Positions 27,510 through 39,024 are shown, counted from the first letter of the stretch. The stretch is DNA of 64,000 bases from Borreliella lanei (GCF_014205895.1 NZ_JACHFC010000003.1:149301-213300); one strand, 5' to 3'. A program made the numbers and translations. The notes: generated by a model not told the origin, from the sequence alone.

Positions 27510-28385
27510 CTATTGTCCCTTTTTAAGAAGAATTTTAAGTTTTTTAAAAACATCTTCTTTAGTATCAATCTCAATAAAACTAATATTTTTTTTAATACAT
27601 TCTTTTTTCCATTTTATTTTATCAAGCGTCCAATAGTTTTTATAACCAATTAATGTTGACTTACTAAACCCTGAAACTAAAAAATTTTCTCCAGTTTCAA
27701 TATCTTCACAAATTAAAGTCCCAATTTTAGGAAAATTTTCATCAAAAAAATCTGAAATTCTTATAGCAATAACATTGTGTCTCTTGCTCAAAACATTTAA
27801 AGATTTAAAATAAGCATTTGCCTTAAAATCAGAAATAATTATAACTAAAGATCTTTTTTTATAATATTCTGCCGTATTTTTAAAAATATAAGCCAAGCTG
27901 CTACCCGGCTTAAGACTTCTATTAATCGTTTCACTTAATATCAATCCTAAGTGTGAATGACCCTTGCTAGAGGGTATAAACTTGTCTGTTCCACTTGAAA
28001 AAAAAGTAACACCTATTTTATCATTATTAAAAAATGCCATATGTGCAAAAATAGAAACCAATAAATCCTGAACATCCTTTTTATTTACCTTGTCTCCCAA
28101 GCTCATGGAAAGTGAATTATCAACAAGAAGATGAAGATTCATTCCCCTATCTTCTTTGAAAACCTTTGAAAAAATACTATCAGCTTTTGAACTCACATTC
28201 CAATCAATAAATCTAGCATCATCAGAATCCTCATATGGCCTAAATTCATGAAATTCAAGGCCAAGACCTTTAAAAATTGAACGATACCCACCAAAATTAA
28301 GCTCTGAAAGCATTTTCCTTGAAAAGAACTTTAAAGCTTTTATCCTAGTTTTAGTACTACTACTTATCTCATTATCTTGTATCAT
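27510..28385 (-). CDS. DUF58 (vWFA-like) protein of the MoxR cluster
   Basis: 291-aa cytosolic protein with the DUF58 signature LEFHEFRPYEDSDDARFIDWN followed by a vWFA-like fold: LLVDNSLSMS (about 90) and LVIIISDFKA. DUF58 genes almost always sit beside moxR, as here (14 nt away). AGGAA lies 11 nt before the ATG. It is thought to be a client or adaptor for the MoxR ATPase. Confidence 0.88.
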   Translation of the reverse strand: MIQDNEISSSTKTRIKALKFFSRKMLSELNFGGYRSIFKGLGLEFHEFRPYEDSDDARFIDWNVSSKADSIFSKVFKEDRGMNLHLLVDNSLSMSLGDKVNKKDVQDLLVSIFAHMAFFNNDKIGVTFFSSGTDKFIPSSKGHSHLGLILSETINRSLKPGSSLAYIFKNTAEYYKKRSLVIIISDFKANAYFKSLNVLSKRHNVIAIRISDFFDENFPKIGTLICEDIETGENFLVSGFSKSTLIGYKNYWTLDKIKWKKECIKKNISFIEIDTKEDVFKKLKILLKKGQ

Positions 28386-28399
28386 TTCAAAATTATTTC

Positions 28400-29392
28400 C
28401 TAAGGAAGTGCTACAGCAGAAAGAAGCATTCTAATAATATCATCAATACTCATTTCCTCTACCTCTGCCTCATAAGATGGTGTAATTCTGTGCCTTAATA
28501 CACCGTAAGCAACAGCTTTGACATCTTCTGGTAGAACAAATATTCGCCCCTCATAAAGAGCATTAACACGAGCACACTTTAATAAACTAAGAGAAGCCCT
28601 AGGAGATGCGCCAAATTCAATATATTTGGCAAAGGGATATGTTTTCTTATCTCTCTCGCGAGATGCCGAGATTAAAGTAACAATATAAAGCATTATTTTG
28701 TCATCAACTTTTACTCTGCCAACCGTTCTCTTAATATCAGCCAAAGAATAAGCATTCATCACCTTCGCAACTTTAATATTCTCAAGACGTCCATCTACTG
28801 AAAATATTTTCAAAAGCCTTACTTCATCTTGCACTGATGGATAATGAACATTAACTTTTAATAAAAATCTATCAAGTTGAGATTCTGGCAAATTATAAGT
28901 CCCCTCCTGCTCTATTGGATTTTGAGTAGCAAGAACAAAAAACGGATCCGGAAGTCTATGCGTTTCGTCTCCAAGAGTTACTTGTCTTTCTCCCATAGCC
29001 TCTAGAAGAGCAGACTGAACTTTTGCAGGAGCCCTGTTGATTTCATCTGCTAAAATAACATTTGAAAATACTGGACCTTTTCTAACTTTAAAAGTGCCTG
29101 TAGCACTTTTATAAACCATATTACCAGTAAGGTCAGATGGCAAAAGATCTGGGGTAAACTGTATGCGCTTAAATTCAAGATCAAGAACATCAGATACGGT
29201 TTGAATTGCAAGAGTCTTGGCAAGACCTGGAACACCTTCAAGTAAAACATGCCCATCTGTTAAAAGACCCATTAAAATAGCATCTATCATTTCTTTTTGA
29301 CCAAGAACTCTGCTTGCAACCTCTCTTCTAAATTTATTTATCAAATGTAATGCATTCTCTACTTCTGAATCTATCTGAAAACTACTCTTCAT
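28400..29392 (-). CDS. MoxR-family AAA+ ATPase
   Basis: 330 aa from ATG 29392, because GGAG lies 6 nt upstream. Walker A is LEGVPGLAKT (near residue 55), Walker B is ILADEINRAPAKVQSALLEAMGE, sensor 1 is FVLATQNP and the arginine-finger region is LPESQLDRFLL. MoxR ATPases act as chaperones that load or remodel vWFA-domain partners, and three such partners follow it (DUF58, BatA, BatB). First gene of the Bat series and 57 nt after rsmG. Confidence 0.93.
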   Translation of the reverse strand: MKSSFQIDSEVENALHLINKFRREVASRVLGQKEMIDAILMGLLTDGHVLLEGVPGLAKTLAIQTVSDVLDLEFKRIQFTPDLLPSDLTGNMVYKSATGTFKVRKGPVFSNVILADEINRAPAKVQSALLEAMGERQVTLGDETHRLPDPFFVLATQNPIEQEGTYNLPESQLDRFLLKVNVHYPSVQDEVRLLKIFSVDGRLENIKVAKVMNAYSLADIKRTVGRVKVDDKIMLYIVTLISASRERDKKTYPFAKYIEFGASPRASLSLLKCARVNALYEGRIFVLPEDVKAVAYGVLRHRITPSYEAEVEEMSIDDIIRMLLSAVALP

Positions 29393-29449
29393 AATACTCC
29401 TAGTCAAAATCAATCTAAAATATAAATTGAACTTAAACGATAATAAATA

Positions 29450-30076
29450 TTATCTGTAAAGCAAAACCAAATTTCTATCTACTCTTAATTTTGAATTTAA
29501 AGACTTTATTTCTATTTTACTAAATAAATTTTTAATCTGATTGACTTCAAGGTTAATTCTATCAAATTTACCCTTATATGCCATAATCAATCCTCCACTC
29601 TTTAAAAGATTTTTTAAAATTAATGCATATTCATTCATACTTCTAAAAGCTCTAATTGTAATAAATTCATACTTCTTTTTTTCTCTTTCAATCTCATATT
29701 CTAAAATTTTTACATTTTCTAAATCAAGTTCTAATTTTATCATTTTCAAAAAAGTAGACTTTTTTTTACTTCTCTCTAAAAGATAATATTTTCTAGAAGT
29801 GTCAAAAATAGCCAAAATAATGCCCGGAAATCCAGCACCACTTCCAACGTCAAGAACTTCAAAAGGATTAATCTCTTTAACAGTAGACAATCCCAAAAGA
29901 GAATCTATAACGTGTAGATTGAGAATAGAATTAAAATTGCTATTACTACTTGAAATTAAATTAAATCGTGTATTTAAAAGTAAAATTCTCTTTATATATA
30001 AATTTATTTTCTCAAGATCCCTGTAAGCAAACTGGAAATTATGTTCTGACAAAGCAAATTCAATGTCACTTATCAT
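29450..30076 (-). CDS. rsmG: 16S rRNA (guanine-N7) methyltransferase RsmG
   Basis: 208-aa SAM methyltransferase, also called GidB, that modifies G527 of 16S rRNA. SAM-binding motif [17 protein letters not shown] near residue 75; upstream NLISSS and HVIDSLLGL are typical. Its ATG overlaps the mnmG stop as ATGA, the classic gidA-gidB arrangement. Loss of RsmG gives low-level streptomycin resistance in many bacteria. Confidence 0.93.
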   Translation of the reverse strand: MISDIEFALSEHNFQFAYRDLEKINLYIKRILLLNTRFNLISSSNSNFNSILNLHVIDSLLGLSTVKEINPFEVLDVGSGAGFPGIILAIFDTSRKYYLLERSKKKSTFLKMIKLELDLENVKILEYEIEREKKKYEFITIRAFRSMNEYALILKNLLKSGGLIMAYKGKFDRINLEVNQIKNLFSKIEIKSLNSKLRVDRNLVLLYR

Positions 30077-31938
30077 AAAGAAAAATTTATAACTACCTTA
30101 TTTTTAGGATTTGAAAAATATATTAACAAAACAGTAATATCTGTACTTCTTATTCCAGGAATTCGACTTGCTTGAGCAAGAGTAGCTGGTTGAATCTTGG
30201 AAAATTTCTCTCTAGCTTCTCTTGAAAGGCCTTCAATAATCCCATAATTAAAATCAAATGGTAGCTTGACAAGCTCTAAATTATCAAGCCTTTTAATCAA
30301 ATCTTTTTGTCTATTAATATAACCCTCATATTTAACATCTAATTCAACTTGTTCTAAAATTACTTTTGAATCACTTAAACTTGGATCAATCTTTATAAGA
30401 TTATCTAAACTAATAGAAGGATCTTTTAAAATATGGTAAAAATCTTTACTAACATGTTTTTTTAACTGTTCATCAGCAACATCTTTTAAACTAAGGCGCC
30501 TTTGCTTTAAAAGCTCCTTTATCTCTTCAACTCTCCTCTCCTTAAAAAGATATCTTGAATATCTCTCCTTATCAACAAGCCCAAGATCATGTCCAATCTT
30601 AATCAAACGCTTGTCGCTAGTATCATGCCTTAAATTAAGTCTATGCTCAGCTCTAGAAGTAAACATTCTGTAAGGCTCTTTAGTGCCCTTGGTAACAAGA
30701 TCGTCAATAAGAACTCCAATGTAAGAACTAGTTCTTGTTAAAATCATTGGCCTTTTATTTTGAAGTCTAAGAGCAGCATTAATTCCAGCCATTAACCCTT
30801 GAGCTGCTGCTTCTTCATACCCTGAAGAGCCATTGGTTTGACCTGCTATAAAAAGTCCTTTGACTCTTTTACTCTCAAGATTTGGATAAAGTTCAATTGG
30901 ATTTATATAATCATACTCAACAGCATAACCAGGCCTTGTAATAACAGCATGCTCAAGACCTTCAATACTGTTAATCAATTTTTGCTGAATATTTTCAGGC
31001 AAAGAAGAGCTAAGACCATTAAGATACATTTCTTCAGTATTAAACCCTTCAGGCTCAATAAAAATTTGATGTCTATCTTTATCTTTAAATTTTACTATTT
31101 TATCCTCAATAGAAGGGCAATATCTTGGACCATTACCCACAATCTCACCAGAATAAAGAGGTGACAGGTGCATATTCTCGCTAATTATTTCGTGAGTTTT
31201 TTTATTGGTATAGGTTACATAACATGAAAGTTGAGATTTATCTAACTTGCCATTTGAAAAAGAGAAAGGAATAATGTCTGAATCTCCAAATTGAACCTCC
31301 GTCTTTGAAAAATCCACACTTTTTTTATGAATTCTTGCTGGAGTACCAGTTTTAAGCCTCCCCATTTCAAATCCAAGACCAAGTAAAGTTTTATCAAGCC
31401 CATAAGCAGAAAATTCAGCAAGCCTACCCATATCAGCTCTATACTCACCAATAAATATTTTACCTCGAAGAAACGTCCCCGTTGTAAGAACCACAACGCT
31501 TGATCTAAACTTATTGCCTCTCTCTGTAACAACACCTTCAATTTCATTTCTCATAGAATTAAGAAGAAAATCAACAACTGTATCTTGAAAAAGATCAAGA
31601 TTGTCTTGACGTTCTAAAGTTTCCTTGGCCTTGGTTTGATACATTAATTTATCAGCTTGAGCACGTGGAGCTTGAACTGCAGGACCACGACTTTTGTTTA
31701 AAACTCTAAACTGAATCATGCTAAAATCAATAATACGACCCATTTCACCACCAAGAGCATCAATTTCTCTAACCATATTACCCTTAGCAAGCCCACCAAT
31801 AGCAGGATTACAAGAAAGTTTACCTATTGTATCTAAATTTTGAGTAATCATTAAAGTTTTAAAATTCAACCTTGAAAGAGCAAGAGCAGCTTCAATTCCT
31901 GCATGCCCTCCTCCAATAACAATCGCGTCAAAATCCAT
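30073..31938 (-). CDS. mnmG: tRNA uridine-34 carboxymethylaminomethyl synthase subunit MnmG
   Basis: FAD protein (GidA) that works with MnmE on the wobble uridine of several tRNAs. 621 aa from ATG 31938, giving [14 protein letters not shown] with the Rossmann dinucleotide motif at the start; GGGGA precedes it, and the six-residue upstream extension is unnecessary. Other signatures: [18 protein letters not shown]-type [11 protein letters not shown], and [22 protein letters not shown]. It begins 2 nt after mnmE ends. Confidence 0.95.
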   Translation of the reverse strand: MDFDAIVIGGGHAGIEAALALSRLNFKTLMITQNLDTIGKLSCNPAIGGLAKGNMVREIDALGGEMGRIIDFSMIQFRVLNKSRGPAVQAPRAQADKLMYQTKAKETLERQDNLDLFQDTVVDFLLNSMRNEIEGVVTERGNKFRSSVVVLTTGTFLRGKIFIGEYRADMGRLAEFSAYGLDKTLLGLGFEMGRLKTGTPARIHKKSVDFSKTEVQFGDSDIIPFSFSNGKLDKSQLSCYVTYTNKKTHEIISENMHLSPLYSGEIVGNGPRYCPSIEDKIVKFKDKDRHQIFIEPEGFNTEEMYLNGLSSSLPENIQQKLINSIEGLEHAVITRPGYAVEYDYINPIELYPNLESKRVKGLFIAGQTNGSSGYEEAAAQGLMAGINAALRLQNKRPMILTRTSSYIGVLIDDLVTKGTKEPYRMFTSRAEHRLNLRHDTSDKRLIKIGHDLGLVDKERYSRYLFKERRVEEIKELLKQRRLSLKDVADEQLKKHVSKDFYHILKDPSISLDNLIKIDPSLSDSKVILEQVELDVKYEGYINRQKDLIKRLDNLELVKLPFDFNYGIIEGLSREAREKFSKIQPATLAQASRIPGIRSTDITVLLIYFSNPKNKVVINFSL

Positions 31939-31940
31939 AT

Positions 31941-33335
31941 TTATTTCCCCAAACAAAAATTCTTAAACATATTGTCAAGAACATCTTCACTACTAACTTC
32001 TCCTGTTATTTCCCCTAAACAATTGATAATCTCATAAGCATCAAATGCTAACATATCATAACTTAATTGACGATCAATTTTACTTAGTAAATCTAAAATC
32101 AAAGCATAAGCTTTCTCTAAAAGTTGCATCTGACGACTTGATGATATTATTATATCATCAAGTCCAATCTCAACTCTCTCATAAGAGCTTAAAGCCTTTA
32201 TTTTATCATAAAGAATATCTATTCCTTCTAAATTTTTAGTACTAATCATTATTAAATTTGAAGAATTTAAAACCTTTGAGCGAACAAATTCCTCAGTGGA
32301 CTTATTTATCTTCAAATCTATCTTATTTAAAACGAATAATATTTTACTATTAGATTTATTTGAATCAATAAATAAGAAATCATCCCTTGTTAAATTTGAA
32401 CTAACATCGATCACATAAATTACTAAAGATGCTTCCTTTATTAAAGAATTACTTTTTTCAATTCCCAATCTCTCAACAAAATCATCAGCATCTCTGAGTC
32501 CTGCTGTATCAAAAAGATTAAATAAAATACCATCAAGCTCAAAACTTGCTTCAATATAATCTCTTGTAGTGCCTGGATATGAAGAGACAATCGATCTATC
32601 TTTTTTGAGAAACAAATTAAATAAAGAAGACTTTCCAGCATTAACAGAGCCTGCTAAAACCAAAACAACACCATGATCAATTTTTTCATAAACCTTATAG
32701 GAATTAATTAATTTTTTAAGTTCAGCTTTGCTACTTAAAATTAAGTCAAAAGGAATACTAATCTCATGATCATCAACCTCATAATCAAGATAAACACTGA
32801 CAGCTGAGAGAAAATTTAAAATACTTTTTTTTATTGAATCTATTTTAACAAACAAAGCTCCAGAAAGTTTATTAACTGCAAGAGAATAAGTTTTATTGGT
32901 TTTGGCAAAAATAATCTCATGAATTGCCTCTGCCTTTGTAAGATCAATTTTCTTAGCAAGAAATGCTCGCAAAGTAAATTCACCCGGTTCAGCCATCCTA
33001 AACCCACTTTTTAAAAACAAATCTATAATCTTTTTAATCCCAATCACAGAACCATGCGCCATAACTTCAATAGCATCTTGCCCTGTAAAGCTCTTTGGTG
33101 CTCGATATAAACAAACAACAACTTCATCTACCTTGCAATCATTCTCATTATCTAATATATAACCGTAATGAATCGTATTCCCAGATGCTGAATTGAGAGC
33201 TGAATGATTTGAAAAGATTTTAGAAAATTTAGATATAGAAGAAGTGCCGCTGCTACGAATCACACATAAGGCGCTACTTAAAAAAGGAGTTGCAAGAGCT
33301 ACAATATCATCATCTCTCTCAAAAAACTTACTCAT
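31941..33335 (-). CDS. mnmE: tRNA modification GTPase MnmE
   Basis: GTPase partner of MnmG (also called ThdF/TrmE). 464 aa. The N-terminal folate-binding domain contains [15 protein letters not shown]; the G domain has GSVNAGKSS (229-237), [15 protein letters not shown] and NKID; the C-terminus ends FCLGK, the conserved C-x-G-K. No Shine-Dalgarno is seen. A TATAAT -10 (complement of 33346-33351) lies 10 nt before the ATG, so the transcript would be leaderless or nearly so. Confidence 0.95.
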   Translation of the reverse strand: MSKFFERDDDIVALATPFLSSALCVIRSSGTSSISKFSKIFSNHSALNSASGNTIHYGYILDNENDCKVDEVVVCLYRAPKSFTGQDAIEVMAHGSVIGIKKIIDLFLKSGFRMAEPGEFTLRAFLAKKIDLTKAEAIHEIIFAKTNKTYSLAVNKLSGALFVKIDSIKKSILNFLSAVSVYLDYEVDDHEISIPFDLILSSKAELKKLINSYKVYEKIDHGVVLVLAGSVNAGKSSLFNLFLKKDRSIVSSYPGTTRDYIEASFELDGILFNLFDTAGLRDADDFVERLGIEKSNSLIKEASLVIYVIDVSSNLTRDDFLFIDSNKSNSKILFVLNKIDLKINKSTEEFVRSKVLNSSNLIMISTKNLEGIDILYDKIKALSSYERVEIGLDDIIISSSRQMQLLEKAYALILDLLSKIDRQLSYDMLAFDAYEIINCLGEITGEVSSEDVLDNMFKNFCLGK

Positions 33336-33376
33336 ACTTTAATGTATTATAACACAATAAAAAAGACAAAATTGAT

Positions 33377-33405
33377 TTGTAAATATGTTTATAATAGCTT
33401 ATAAT
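33377..33405 (+). promoter_or_regulatory. Promoter of the flagellar flgN-csrA unit
   Basis: TTGTAA (33377-33382), 17 nt and TATAAT (33400-33405) make a sigma70-type promoter ending 13 nt before the flgN ATG. A second TATAAT occurs at 33390-33395. There is no sigma28-type consensus, in line with Borrelia motility genes using sigma70. Confidence 0.5.
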
Positions 33406-33418
33406 TAATTTTATAAAA

Positions 33419-33913
33419 ATGAAAACAAAACTTGAAATTGAACTAAGAGAAGTCTTAAAAAAAGAGCTTCTCTTAGTAGAAGAAATATATAATTCATACT
33501 TAAAAATAAAAGAAAATATCGACAATAAAAATGAAACGGGACTTAAAGAGATTGCAAACAACACAAAAATATTGCTTGAAAGTTTTAAAGAAATTGAGAG
33601 CAAAAGAGACGAAATTTGGAAAAAATTTACTCAAAATGAAAACTTTAAGTCAACTTACGAAGCTGTAGAAAAATTGACTACAATTTATAAACAAGAAATA
33701 TACGACTATCTACACAAATTGAAAATTGGAATACTTAATATCAAAAATTTAAACTACATAATACGAAACTATGTAAACACGTCCCTTGACATGTTATCAA
33801 TAATATTCCAAGATATCCAAGAAAGCGTAGAAAATGTAACTTACAAAAACCCTTACGGGCCAAAAATTGGACGCTCAAACGAAGCTTCCGTTTTAATAAA
33901 TAAAAAACTTTAA
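33419..33913 (+). CDS. flgN: FlgN-like export chaperone for FlgK and FlgL
   Basis: 164-aa acidic/basic helical protein. The C-terminal [21 protein letters not shown] pattern and the position immediately before flgK fit FlgN, which holds the hook-filament junction proteins for the flagellar type III export gate. It lacks a Shine-Dalgarno sequence, and the predicted transcript start is only about 7 nt before the ATG. Assignment rests mainly on context and the C-terminal pattern. Confidence 0.75.
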   Translation: MKTKLEIELREVLKKELLLVEEIYNSYLKIKENIDNKNETGLKEIANNTKILLESFKEIESKRDEIWKKFTQNENFKSTYEAVEKLTTIYKQEIYDYLHKLKIGILNIKNLNYIIRNYVNTSLDMLSIIFQDIQESVENVTYKNPYGPKIGRSNEASVLINKKL

Positions 33914-33924
33914 AGGAGTTTAGA

Positions 33925-35808
33925 GTGGATTCAACATTTTCAGGAATAGAAATTGGCAAAAGAAGTTTATTTGCACATAAAGATGCTATGAATACAGTTG
34001 GACACAATTTATCCAATGCTACAAAGCCTGGATATTCAAGGCAAAGAGTAACAATGAAAACCGAAATTCCTCTTTACGCTCCACAATTAAACAGAGCTAA
34101 AAAGCAAGGACAATTGGGCCAGGGAATCGCGGTCCAATCTATAGACAGAGTAAAAGATGAACTACTTAACACAAGAATCATTGAAGAATCACACCGACTA
34201 GGATACTGGACCTCACAAGACAAGTTTATATCAATATTAGAAGATGTTTATAACGAACCTGAGGATCAATCAATAAGAAAAAGATTAAATGATTTTTGGG
34301 AAAGTTGGCACGATCTAGCAAATCAACCACAAGGTTTAGCAGAAAGAAAAATAATTCTAGAAAGGGGCAAATCTTTCTGCGAAGGAATAAGAAACAGATT
34401 CCATTCGCTTGAAAGAATTTACATAATGGCAAACGATGAAATAAAAATTACAACAGATGAGGCAAACAATTACATTAGAAACATTGCAAGTCTTAATAAA
34501 CAAATTGCAAAATCTCAAGCAATGAAAGACAATCCAAATGACTTAATGGATGCAAGAGACTTAATGGTTGAAAAATTAGGCAATATAATAAGTATATCAA
34601 TTGAAAACAAACAAGATCCCAATGAATTTTTAATCCACTCAGAAGGAAGACACCTCGTACAAGGTTCAATTGCAAATGAATTTAAACTAGAAGCTACAAA
34701 CGGACCTACCAGGACTAGATGGAACATTTTATGGACAAATAATGACAAAACTTACCTTAAAACGGGAAAACTGGGATCTTTGCTTAACATAAGAGACAAA
34801 GAGGTTAAAAATGAAATCAATGAACTAAATAATATAGCTGTCAACATTATAGAGCTTGTTAACGAAATACATGAAGCAGGATATGGAATGGATAAAAAAA
34901 ATGGAAGAAGCTTTTTTTCTCAAGAACTAAAACTAACTGATGATCGAGGTAGATATGATACTAACGGAAATGGCCAGTTTGATTCAGTTCATATTTTCAA
35001 AATTAATAGCACAAACGAAATATTTCCAGAAGAAAAATTGGGATTTTACGGAACTCTTAAATTTGGGACTACAAATAGCAATGAGATTATAGAAATACCC
35101 TACAATGCTCCAGATACAGTTCAAGATGTGATAAATAGAATAAACAATTCCAACGCACAAGTTACAGCAAGAATTAACTCAGAAGGCAAGTTTGAAATCA
35201 AAGCAGTTAAAGAACAAGAAGATGAGAACATAACATTTAAAATCAAGCACCTAGAAGATTCTGGATTATTTCTAACAAAATACACAGGAATATTAAATGC
35301 ATCTGGACCTGAGGGAGCTTATGATTATAAAAATATTGACACAACAGACAAATTGGCACCTAAATCAACCTATTCAATCTCACCTCTAAAAAATCCTGCA
35401 GCATGGATAAAAGTTGCAGATACAATAGACTCAGATCCTTCAAAAATAGCATCAGGAATTAAAAATCCAACAAATGAAATATCCATTGGAGATAACCAAG
35501 CAGCGCTGAGAATCTCCTCTTTTGGAAATTCTCAGATTATGATTGGCAAAAATTTAACACTAAATGATTACTTTGCAAATACAGCATCAAATATAGCAAT
35601 AAAAGGACAAATTTCAGAAATCACAAAAGAAAGCCAATCTCAAATATTAAAAGATTTAACAGATCTAAGAATGTCTATTTCTGGAGTAAACAAAGATGAA
35701 GAACTTGCAAACATGATCGAATTTCAACAAGCATTTATTGCAGCAAGTAAATTTATCACTGTTTCTGCTGAACTAATAGACACAGTAATAAATAAAATGG
35801 GAGTATAA
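33925..35808 (+). CDS. flgK: Flagellar hook-filament junction protein FlgK
   Basis: HAP1, 627 aa. GTG start with AAAGGAG at 33912-33918. The N-terminus [20 protein letters not shown] with [19 protein letters not shown] and the C-terminus [27 protein letters not shown] are the paired helices that form the axial coiled core; the middle is a variable domain. It is the first of four genes separated by only 1-2 nt (flgK, flgL, fliW, csrA). Confidence 0.95.
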   Translation: MDSTFSGIEIGKRSLFAHKDAMNTVGHNLSNATKPGYSRQRVTMKTEIPLYAPQLNRAKKQGQLGQGIAVQSIDRVKDELLNTRIIEESHRLGYWTSQDKFISILEDVYNEPEDQSIRKRLNDFWESWHDLANQPQGLAERKIILERGKSFCEGIRNRFHSLERIYIMANDEIKITTDEANNYIRNIASLNKQIAKSQAMKDNPNDLMDARDLMVEKLGNIISISIENKQDPNEFLIHSEGRHLVQGSIANEFKLEATNGPTRTRWNILWTNNDKTYLKTGKLGSLLNIRDKEVKNEINELNNIAVNIIELVNEIHEAGYGMDKKNGRSFFSQELKLTDDRGRYDTNGNGQFDSVHIFKINSTNEIFPEEKLGFYGTLKFGTTNSNEIIEIPYNAPDTVQDVINRINNSNAQVTARINSEGKFEIKAVKEQEDENITFKIKHLEDSGLFLTKYTGILNASGPEGAYDYKNIDTTDKLAPKSTYSISPLKNPAAWIKVADTIDSDPSKIASGIKNPTNEISIGDNQAALRISSFGNSQIMIGKNLTLNDYFANTASNIAIKGQISEITKESQSQILKDLTDLRMSISGVNKDEELANMIEFQQAFIAASKFITVSAELIDTVINKMGV

Positions 35809-35810
35809 GC

Positions 35811-37082
35811 ATGATAAATAGAGTAAGTCATCCATTAACATATGAAAATTTTAAAACCTCTACAGCAGAGCAAGAGTCTAAAATTACAAAACTTTTAGAA
35901 AACTTATACAAAGGTAAAAGGATTATAAAACTAAGAAACGATCCAACAGGTGTTAATCACGCAATAAGGCTAGATAATGACATATTTAAAATTAATGTAT
36001 ACATAAAAAATATTGGTATTTCTAAAGGCAACCTAAGGTATACGGAAGGATATTTACAATCTCTTACAAACATTTTAACACGAGCTAAAGAAATTGCCGT
36101 TCAGGGAGCAAGCGGAACTTATGAAGCAGATGACAAAAAAATGATATCAAAAGAAGTAAATGCTTTGCTTGAAGATGTTGTTGCAATAGCAAACGCTAAA
36201 GGGCCTGATGGATATAGCATATTCTCAGGGACTAAAATTGATAGTGAGGCGTTTAAGGTAACTAGAGAGAATAAAATAAGCAAAACAAGCAAAGACGGTG
36301 CAGGCCCCCAAATAATCAAAGTAGAATACAATGGCAACCAAGCTGAAAAAAAAACAGAAGTATACAATGATATTCATATGTCAAATAATTATCCTGGAAA
36401 TGTTATATTTTTCTTACAAAACCAAAATATAATCTCATCAATAAACACTAATGGATTTGCCGTAAAAGAAAATACAAAAATTTATATTGACAATATTGAG
36501 ATAGGACTAACAGCAGGAGACACTGCTCTTGACATTGTTGCAAAAATCAATGAATCTTCAGCACCTGTTGAAGCAAGCATTGATCCGGTTTTAAACTCAT
36601 TATCTATCAAAACTACAACTCCACACCAAATTTGGATAACAGAAGAAAAAGAATCAAATGTTTTGCAAACACTTGGAATACTTACTAAAAACAATGATAC
36701 CAAACTACCTCCTTACAACCTTTCTAGCAGTACAGAAGTTAGAAGCAGATCTATTTTCGATGCTCTTATTGAGCTTAGAGACACACTTTATAATAACAAA
36801 GAAGAGCTTATTGGAAGCAGAAGCCTGGCAGAAATTGACGAAAGCTTAAAAAGATTACTTATATCCGTTGCAGATCTTGGAGCAAAAGAAAATAGACTTG
36901 ATAGAAGCTATGAAAGAATAAGCAAAGAGGCTGCAGATATGAAAGAAGATATGGTTCAATATACAGATCTTGATGTAACAAAAGCAATAACCAATTTAAA
37001 TATGGCAAGCTTAGCTTATCAAGTATCTATAGGAATCTCTGCTAAAATAATGCAAACAACCCTATTAGATTTTATAAAATAG
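35811..37082 (+). CDS. flgL: Flagellar hook-filament junction protein FlgL
   Basis: HAP3, 423 aa, placed 2 nt after flgK with GGGAG upstream. The N-terminal helix ([19 protein letters not shown], then [14 protein letters not shown]) and the C-terminal [20 protein letters not shown] are flagellin-like and form the junction with the filament. [10 protein letters not shown] is the conserved FlgL segment near residue 140. Longer than many FlgL proteins because of the middle insert. Confidence 0.94.
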   Translation: MINRVSHPLTYENFKTSTAEQESKITKLLENLYKGKRIIKLRNDPTGVNHAIRLDNDIFKINVYIKNIGISKGNLRYTEGYLQSLTNILTRAKEIAVQGASGTYEADDKKMISKEVNALLEDVVAIANAKGPDGYSIFSGTKIDSEAFKVTRENKISKTSKDGAGPQIIKVEYNGNQAEKKTEVYNDIHMSNNYPGNVIFFLQNQNIISSINTNGFAVKENTKIYIDNIEIGLTAGDTALDIVAKINESSAPVEASIDPVLNSLSIKTTTPHQIWITEEKESNVLQTLGILTKNNDTKLPPYNLSSSTEVRSRSIFDALIELRDTLYNNKEELIGSRSLAEIDESLKRLLISVADLGAKENRLDRSYERISKEAADMKEDMVQYTDLDVTKAITNLNMASLAYQVSIGISAKIMQTTLLDFIK

Positions 37083-37083
37083 A

Positions 37084-37476
37084 ATGATAGATGAAAAAAG
37101 TATAGAATTTGATTTTCCCGAAGGAATACTTGGATTTGAAAACATTAAAAAATTTATAATAAAAGACTCTAAGTATAAGCCTTTTTCTATTATGCAATCC
37201 ATCAATAAAGACGTAAGTTTTTTGGTAACATCTCCTTTTAATTTTTTAAGCGAATACTTACCAAATATCCAGGAAAAAGATTGGTCGGACATTAAGGCGA
37301 AAGCAGAAGATGAAAAAGTTATACTATGCATAATTAATATGCATGTCAATGATTATAAAGACATTACAGCCAACTTAAAAGCACCAATCATAATAAACAA
37401 AAAAAAATTACTTGGAAAACAAGCTATATGCACAAATGAAAAATATTCACTACACCATAAAGTTTTCAAGGAATAA
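37084..37476 (+). CDS. fliW: Flagellar assembly factor FliW
   Basis: 130-aa beta-barrel protein that binds flagellin and antagonises CsrA. The N-terminal [19 protein letters not shown] and FLVTSPF motifs are typical. No ribosome site of its own is seen, and it begins 1 nt after the flgL stop, so translation is probably coupled. In Borrelia and Bacillus, FliW, CsrA and flagellin form a partner-switching circuit that matches flagellin synthesis to secretion. Confidence 0.92.
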   Translation: MIDEKSIEFDFPEGILGFENIKKFIIKDSKYKPFSIMQSINKDVSFLVTSPFNFLSEYLPNIQEKDWSDIKAKAEDEKVILCIINMHVNDYKDITANLKAPIIINKKKLLGKQAICTNEKYSLHHKVFKE

Positions 37477-37478
37477 AG

Positions 37479-37724
37479 ATGCTAGTATTGTCAAGAAAAG
37501 TAAATGAAAGTATTAAAATAAATTCTGATATTGAAGTTTTAATATTAGAGATAAAAAAGGATGCTGTTAAAATAGCAATTAAGGCCCCTGAAAACATTAA
37601 AATATTTAGATCTGAAATTTATGAATTTATTATAGAAGAAAATAAAAAATCACTACTAAAAGACAAACACAATATAAGTAAAATTAAAAGCCTATTTAAT
37701 CATTATTTCAAGAATGAAAATTAA
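37479..37724 (+). CDS. csrA: Carbon storage / flagellin translation regulator CsrA
   Basis: 81-aa RNA-binding protein: [27 protein letters not shown] is the canonical start and [19 protein letters not shown] the second RNA-binding strand. It represses translation by binding GGA motifs near ribosome sites; in B. burgdorferi, repression of flaB is established. Its own leader contains AAGGA. The last 17 nt overlap the 3' end of the convergent tsaB. Confidence 0.95.
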   Translation: MLVLSRKVNESIKINSDIEVLILEIKKDAVKIAIKAPENIKIFRSEIYEFIIEENKKSLLKDKHNISKIKSLFNHYFKNEN

Positions 37725-38361
37725 CCTCTGCATCACTTTGTCTTATATAAAGAGGTCCTGACAAAATATCATCACTTTTGCGATTTTTTAAGTATTTAGC
37801 TATTCCAAGTTCTGTCAAAATTTTTCCAAACGAATTTAGATTTTCAATGATTTTAAATTTACAATTGAATTCTTTGCAAACATCCTCAAGATTGTTCCCA
37901 ATAAGCACTAAATTCGGATCAATCTGATTTAGATATTCAAACAAATCTTCCTTAGAAAAACACAAAATCCTCCCTATCAATTCGCAACTTTTATAATGCC
38001 CAAGAAAATATTTACCTGCAGTAAAAGTTAATACAATTACACTGGGGCTGTTTTTAACTAAATTTGCAAAAACATCTAATGTGGAAACATTGACAAAGGG
38101 AATAGAAAGACCTAAAGCAAGACCTTTGACAAAACTTAAACTAATTCTAAGGCCAGTAAAAGAACCGGGGCCACAAGAATTTATAATTAATTCAATTTGA
38201 TTAAGATCTATATTATTTTTAATTACAAAATCATTGAAAATTTTTGGAACACTAAAATTAAAATTTGATTTAAGTTCAACCAATGAAAAATTCTTATTAT
38301 TAATTCTACAATAAACTATCAATGCTTTATATGAATATTCCAATGCAAGTGTATTAATCAT
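37708..38361 (-). CDS. tsaB: tRNA t6A synthesis protein TsaB
   Basis: 217-aa actin-like (YeaZ) partner of TsaD in threonylcarbamoyl-adenosine-37 formation. [22 protein letters not shown] near residue 62 is the family hallmark. Starts within the last 8 nt of tsaE, giving a tsaE-tsaB pair on one transcript. Shorter C-terminal half than the enterobacterial protein but intact. Confidence 0.9.
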   Translation of the reverse strand: MINTLALEYSYKALIVYCRINNKNFSLVELKSNFNFSVPKIFNDFVIKNNIDLNQIELIINSCGPGSFTGLRISLSFVKGLALGLSIPFVNVSTLDVFANLVKNSPSVIVLTFTAGKYFLGHYKSCELIGRILCFSKEDLFEYLNQIDPNLVLIGNNLEDVCKEFNCKFKIIENLNSFGKILTELGIAKYLKNRKSDDILSGPLYIRQSDAEVNFHS

Positions 38362-38767
38362 TAAATTCTACAACCCTGCCTGAACCGACTATTTTAAAAG
38401 TTAAAGAAAATAATCTGTCTTTTGGAACAATACTCAAAGCAATTTGTGGCCATTCAATAGCAATAATTGAATCAAGATCCATAAGTATTTCTAATCCCCC
38501 AACAAGCTCAAATTCTTCTAAAGAAAACACCCGATATAAATCAATATGATAAAATTTGAAATCTATAAAATCATAAACATTAATAATGTTATAAGTTGGA
38601 CTTGTAAAATAAGAAATTCCAAGATTAAGGGCAAGTCCCTTTAAAAAACTAGTTTTTCCAGATCCCATATCACCACTTAAAACAAATATCTTACCAATTG
38701 GCAAAGGATAAAAAAAAGATTTGGAAAAATTTATCATTTTTTTTTCGGATTTAAATTCTAAAATCAA
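38354..38767 (-). CDS. tsaE: tRNA t6A synthesis ATPase TsaE
   Basis: 137-aa P-loop ATPase (YjeE) of the same t6A complex. Walker A LSGDMGSGKTSFLKGLA near residue 30, SPTYNIINVY, and HIDLYRV; IAIEWPQ near the end is the conserved Trp-containing motif. The start is TTG 38767, overlapping the stop of the upstream gene as TTGA, with AAAGG about 10 nt upstream. Confidence 0.9.
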   Translation of the reverse strand: MILEFKSEKKMINFSKSFFYPLPIGKIFVLSGDMGSGKTSFLKGLALNLGISYFTSPTYNIINVYDFIDFKFYHIDLYRVFSLEEFELVGGLEILMDLDSIIAIEWPQIALSIVPKDRLFSLTFKIVGSGRVVEFND

Positions 38768-39024
38768 GGGAGCTTACCTTTAAGCTCCAAATCAATTACA
38801 CACCTTTTAATTGCAACCATTAGCTTTAAAACAGGATAATTTAAAAGATCTATAAAATCAATAGTAACATGCTTTTCTCCCAAGGGTGTAGCCTCAATTA
38901 CGAACTTGACTTTTTTGATTTCTAAGATGTCATTATACTTATAAATAACATCAGCAAAATATACATTTCTATAGTGTATGAAACTCTCTTGCTTTTCAAT
39001 ATTATTAAGAGAAATAAGCTGCAC
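38764..39024 (-). CDS. Small conserved protein of unknown function
   Basis: 86 aa if started at GTG 39024, which has AAGGA 7 nt upstream; the frame is open to 39075 but the extension is hydrophobic and lacks a ribosome site. The sequence looks soluble and alternates strands (VYFADVIYKYNDILEIKKVKF, EKHVTIDFIDLL), ending in a basic helix. It is coupled by 4 nt to tsaE. I do not recognise the family. Confidence 0.6.
   Translation of the reverse strand: MQLISLNNIEKQESFIHYRNVYFADVIYKYNDILEIKKVKFVIEATPLGEKHVTIDFIDLLNYPVLKLMVAIKRCVIDLELKGKLP

Noticed and set aside
30838..31164. 108-codon plus-strand ORF inside mnmG
   Set aside because: Antisense shadow of a well-conserved gene, no ribosome site.
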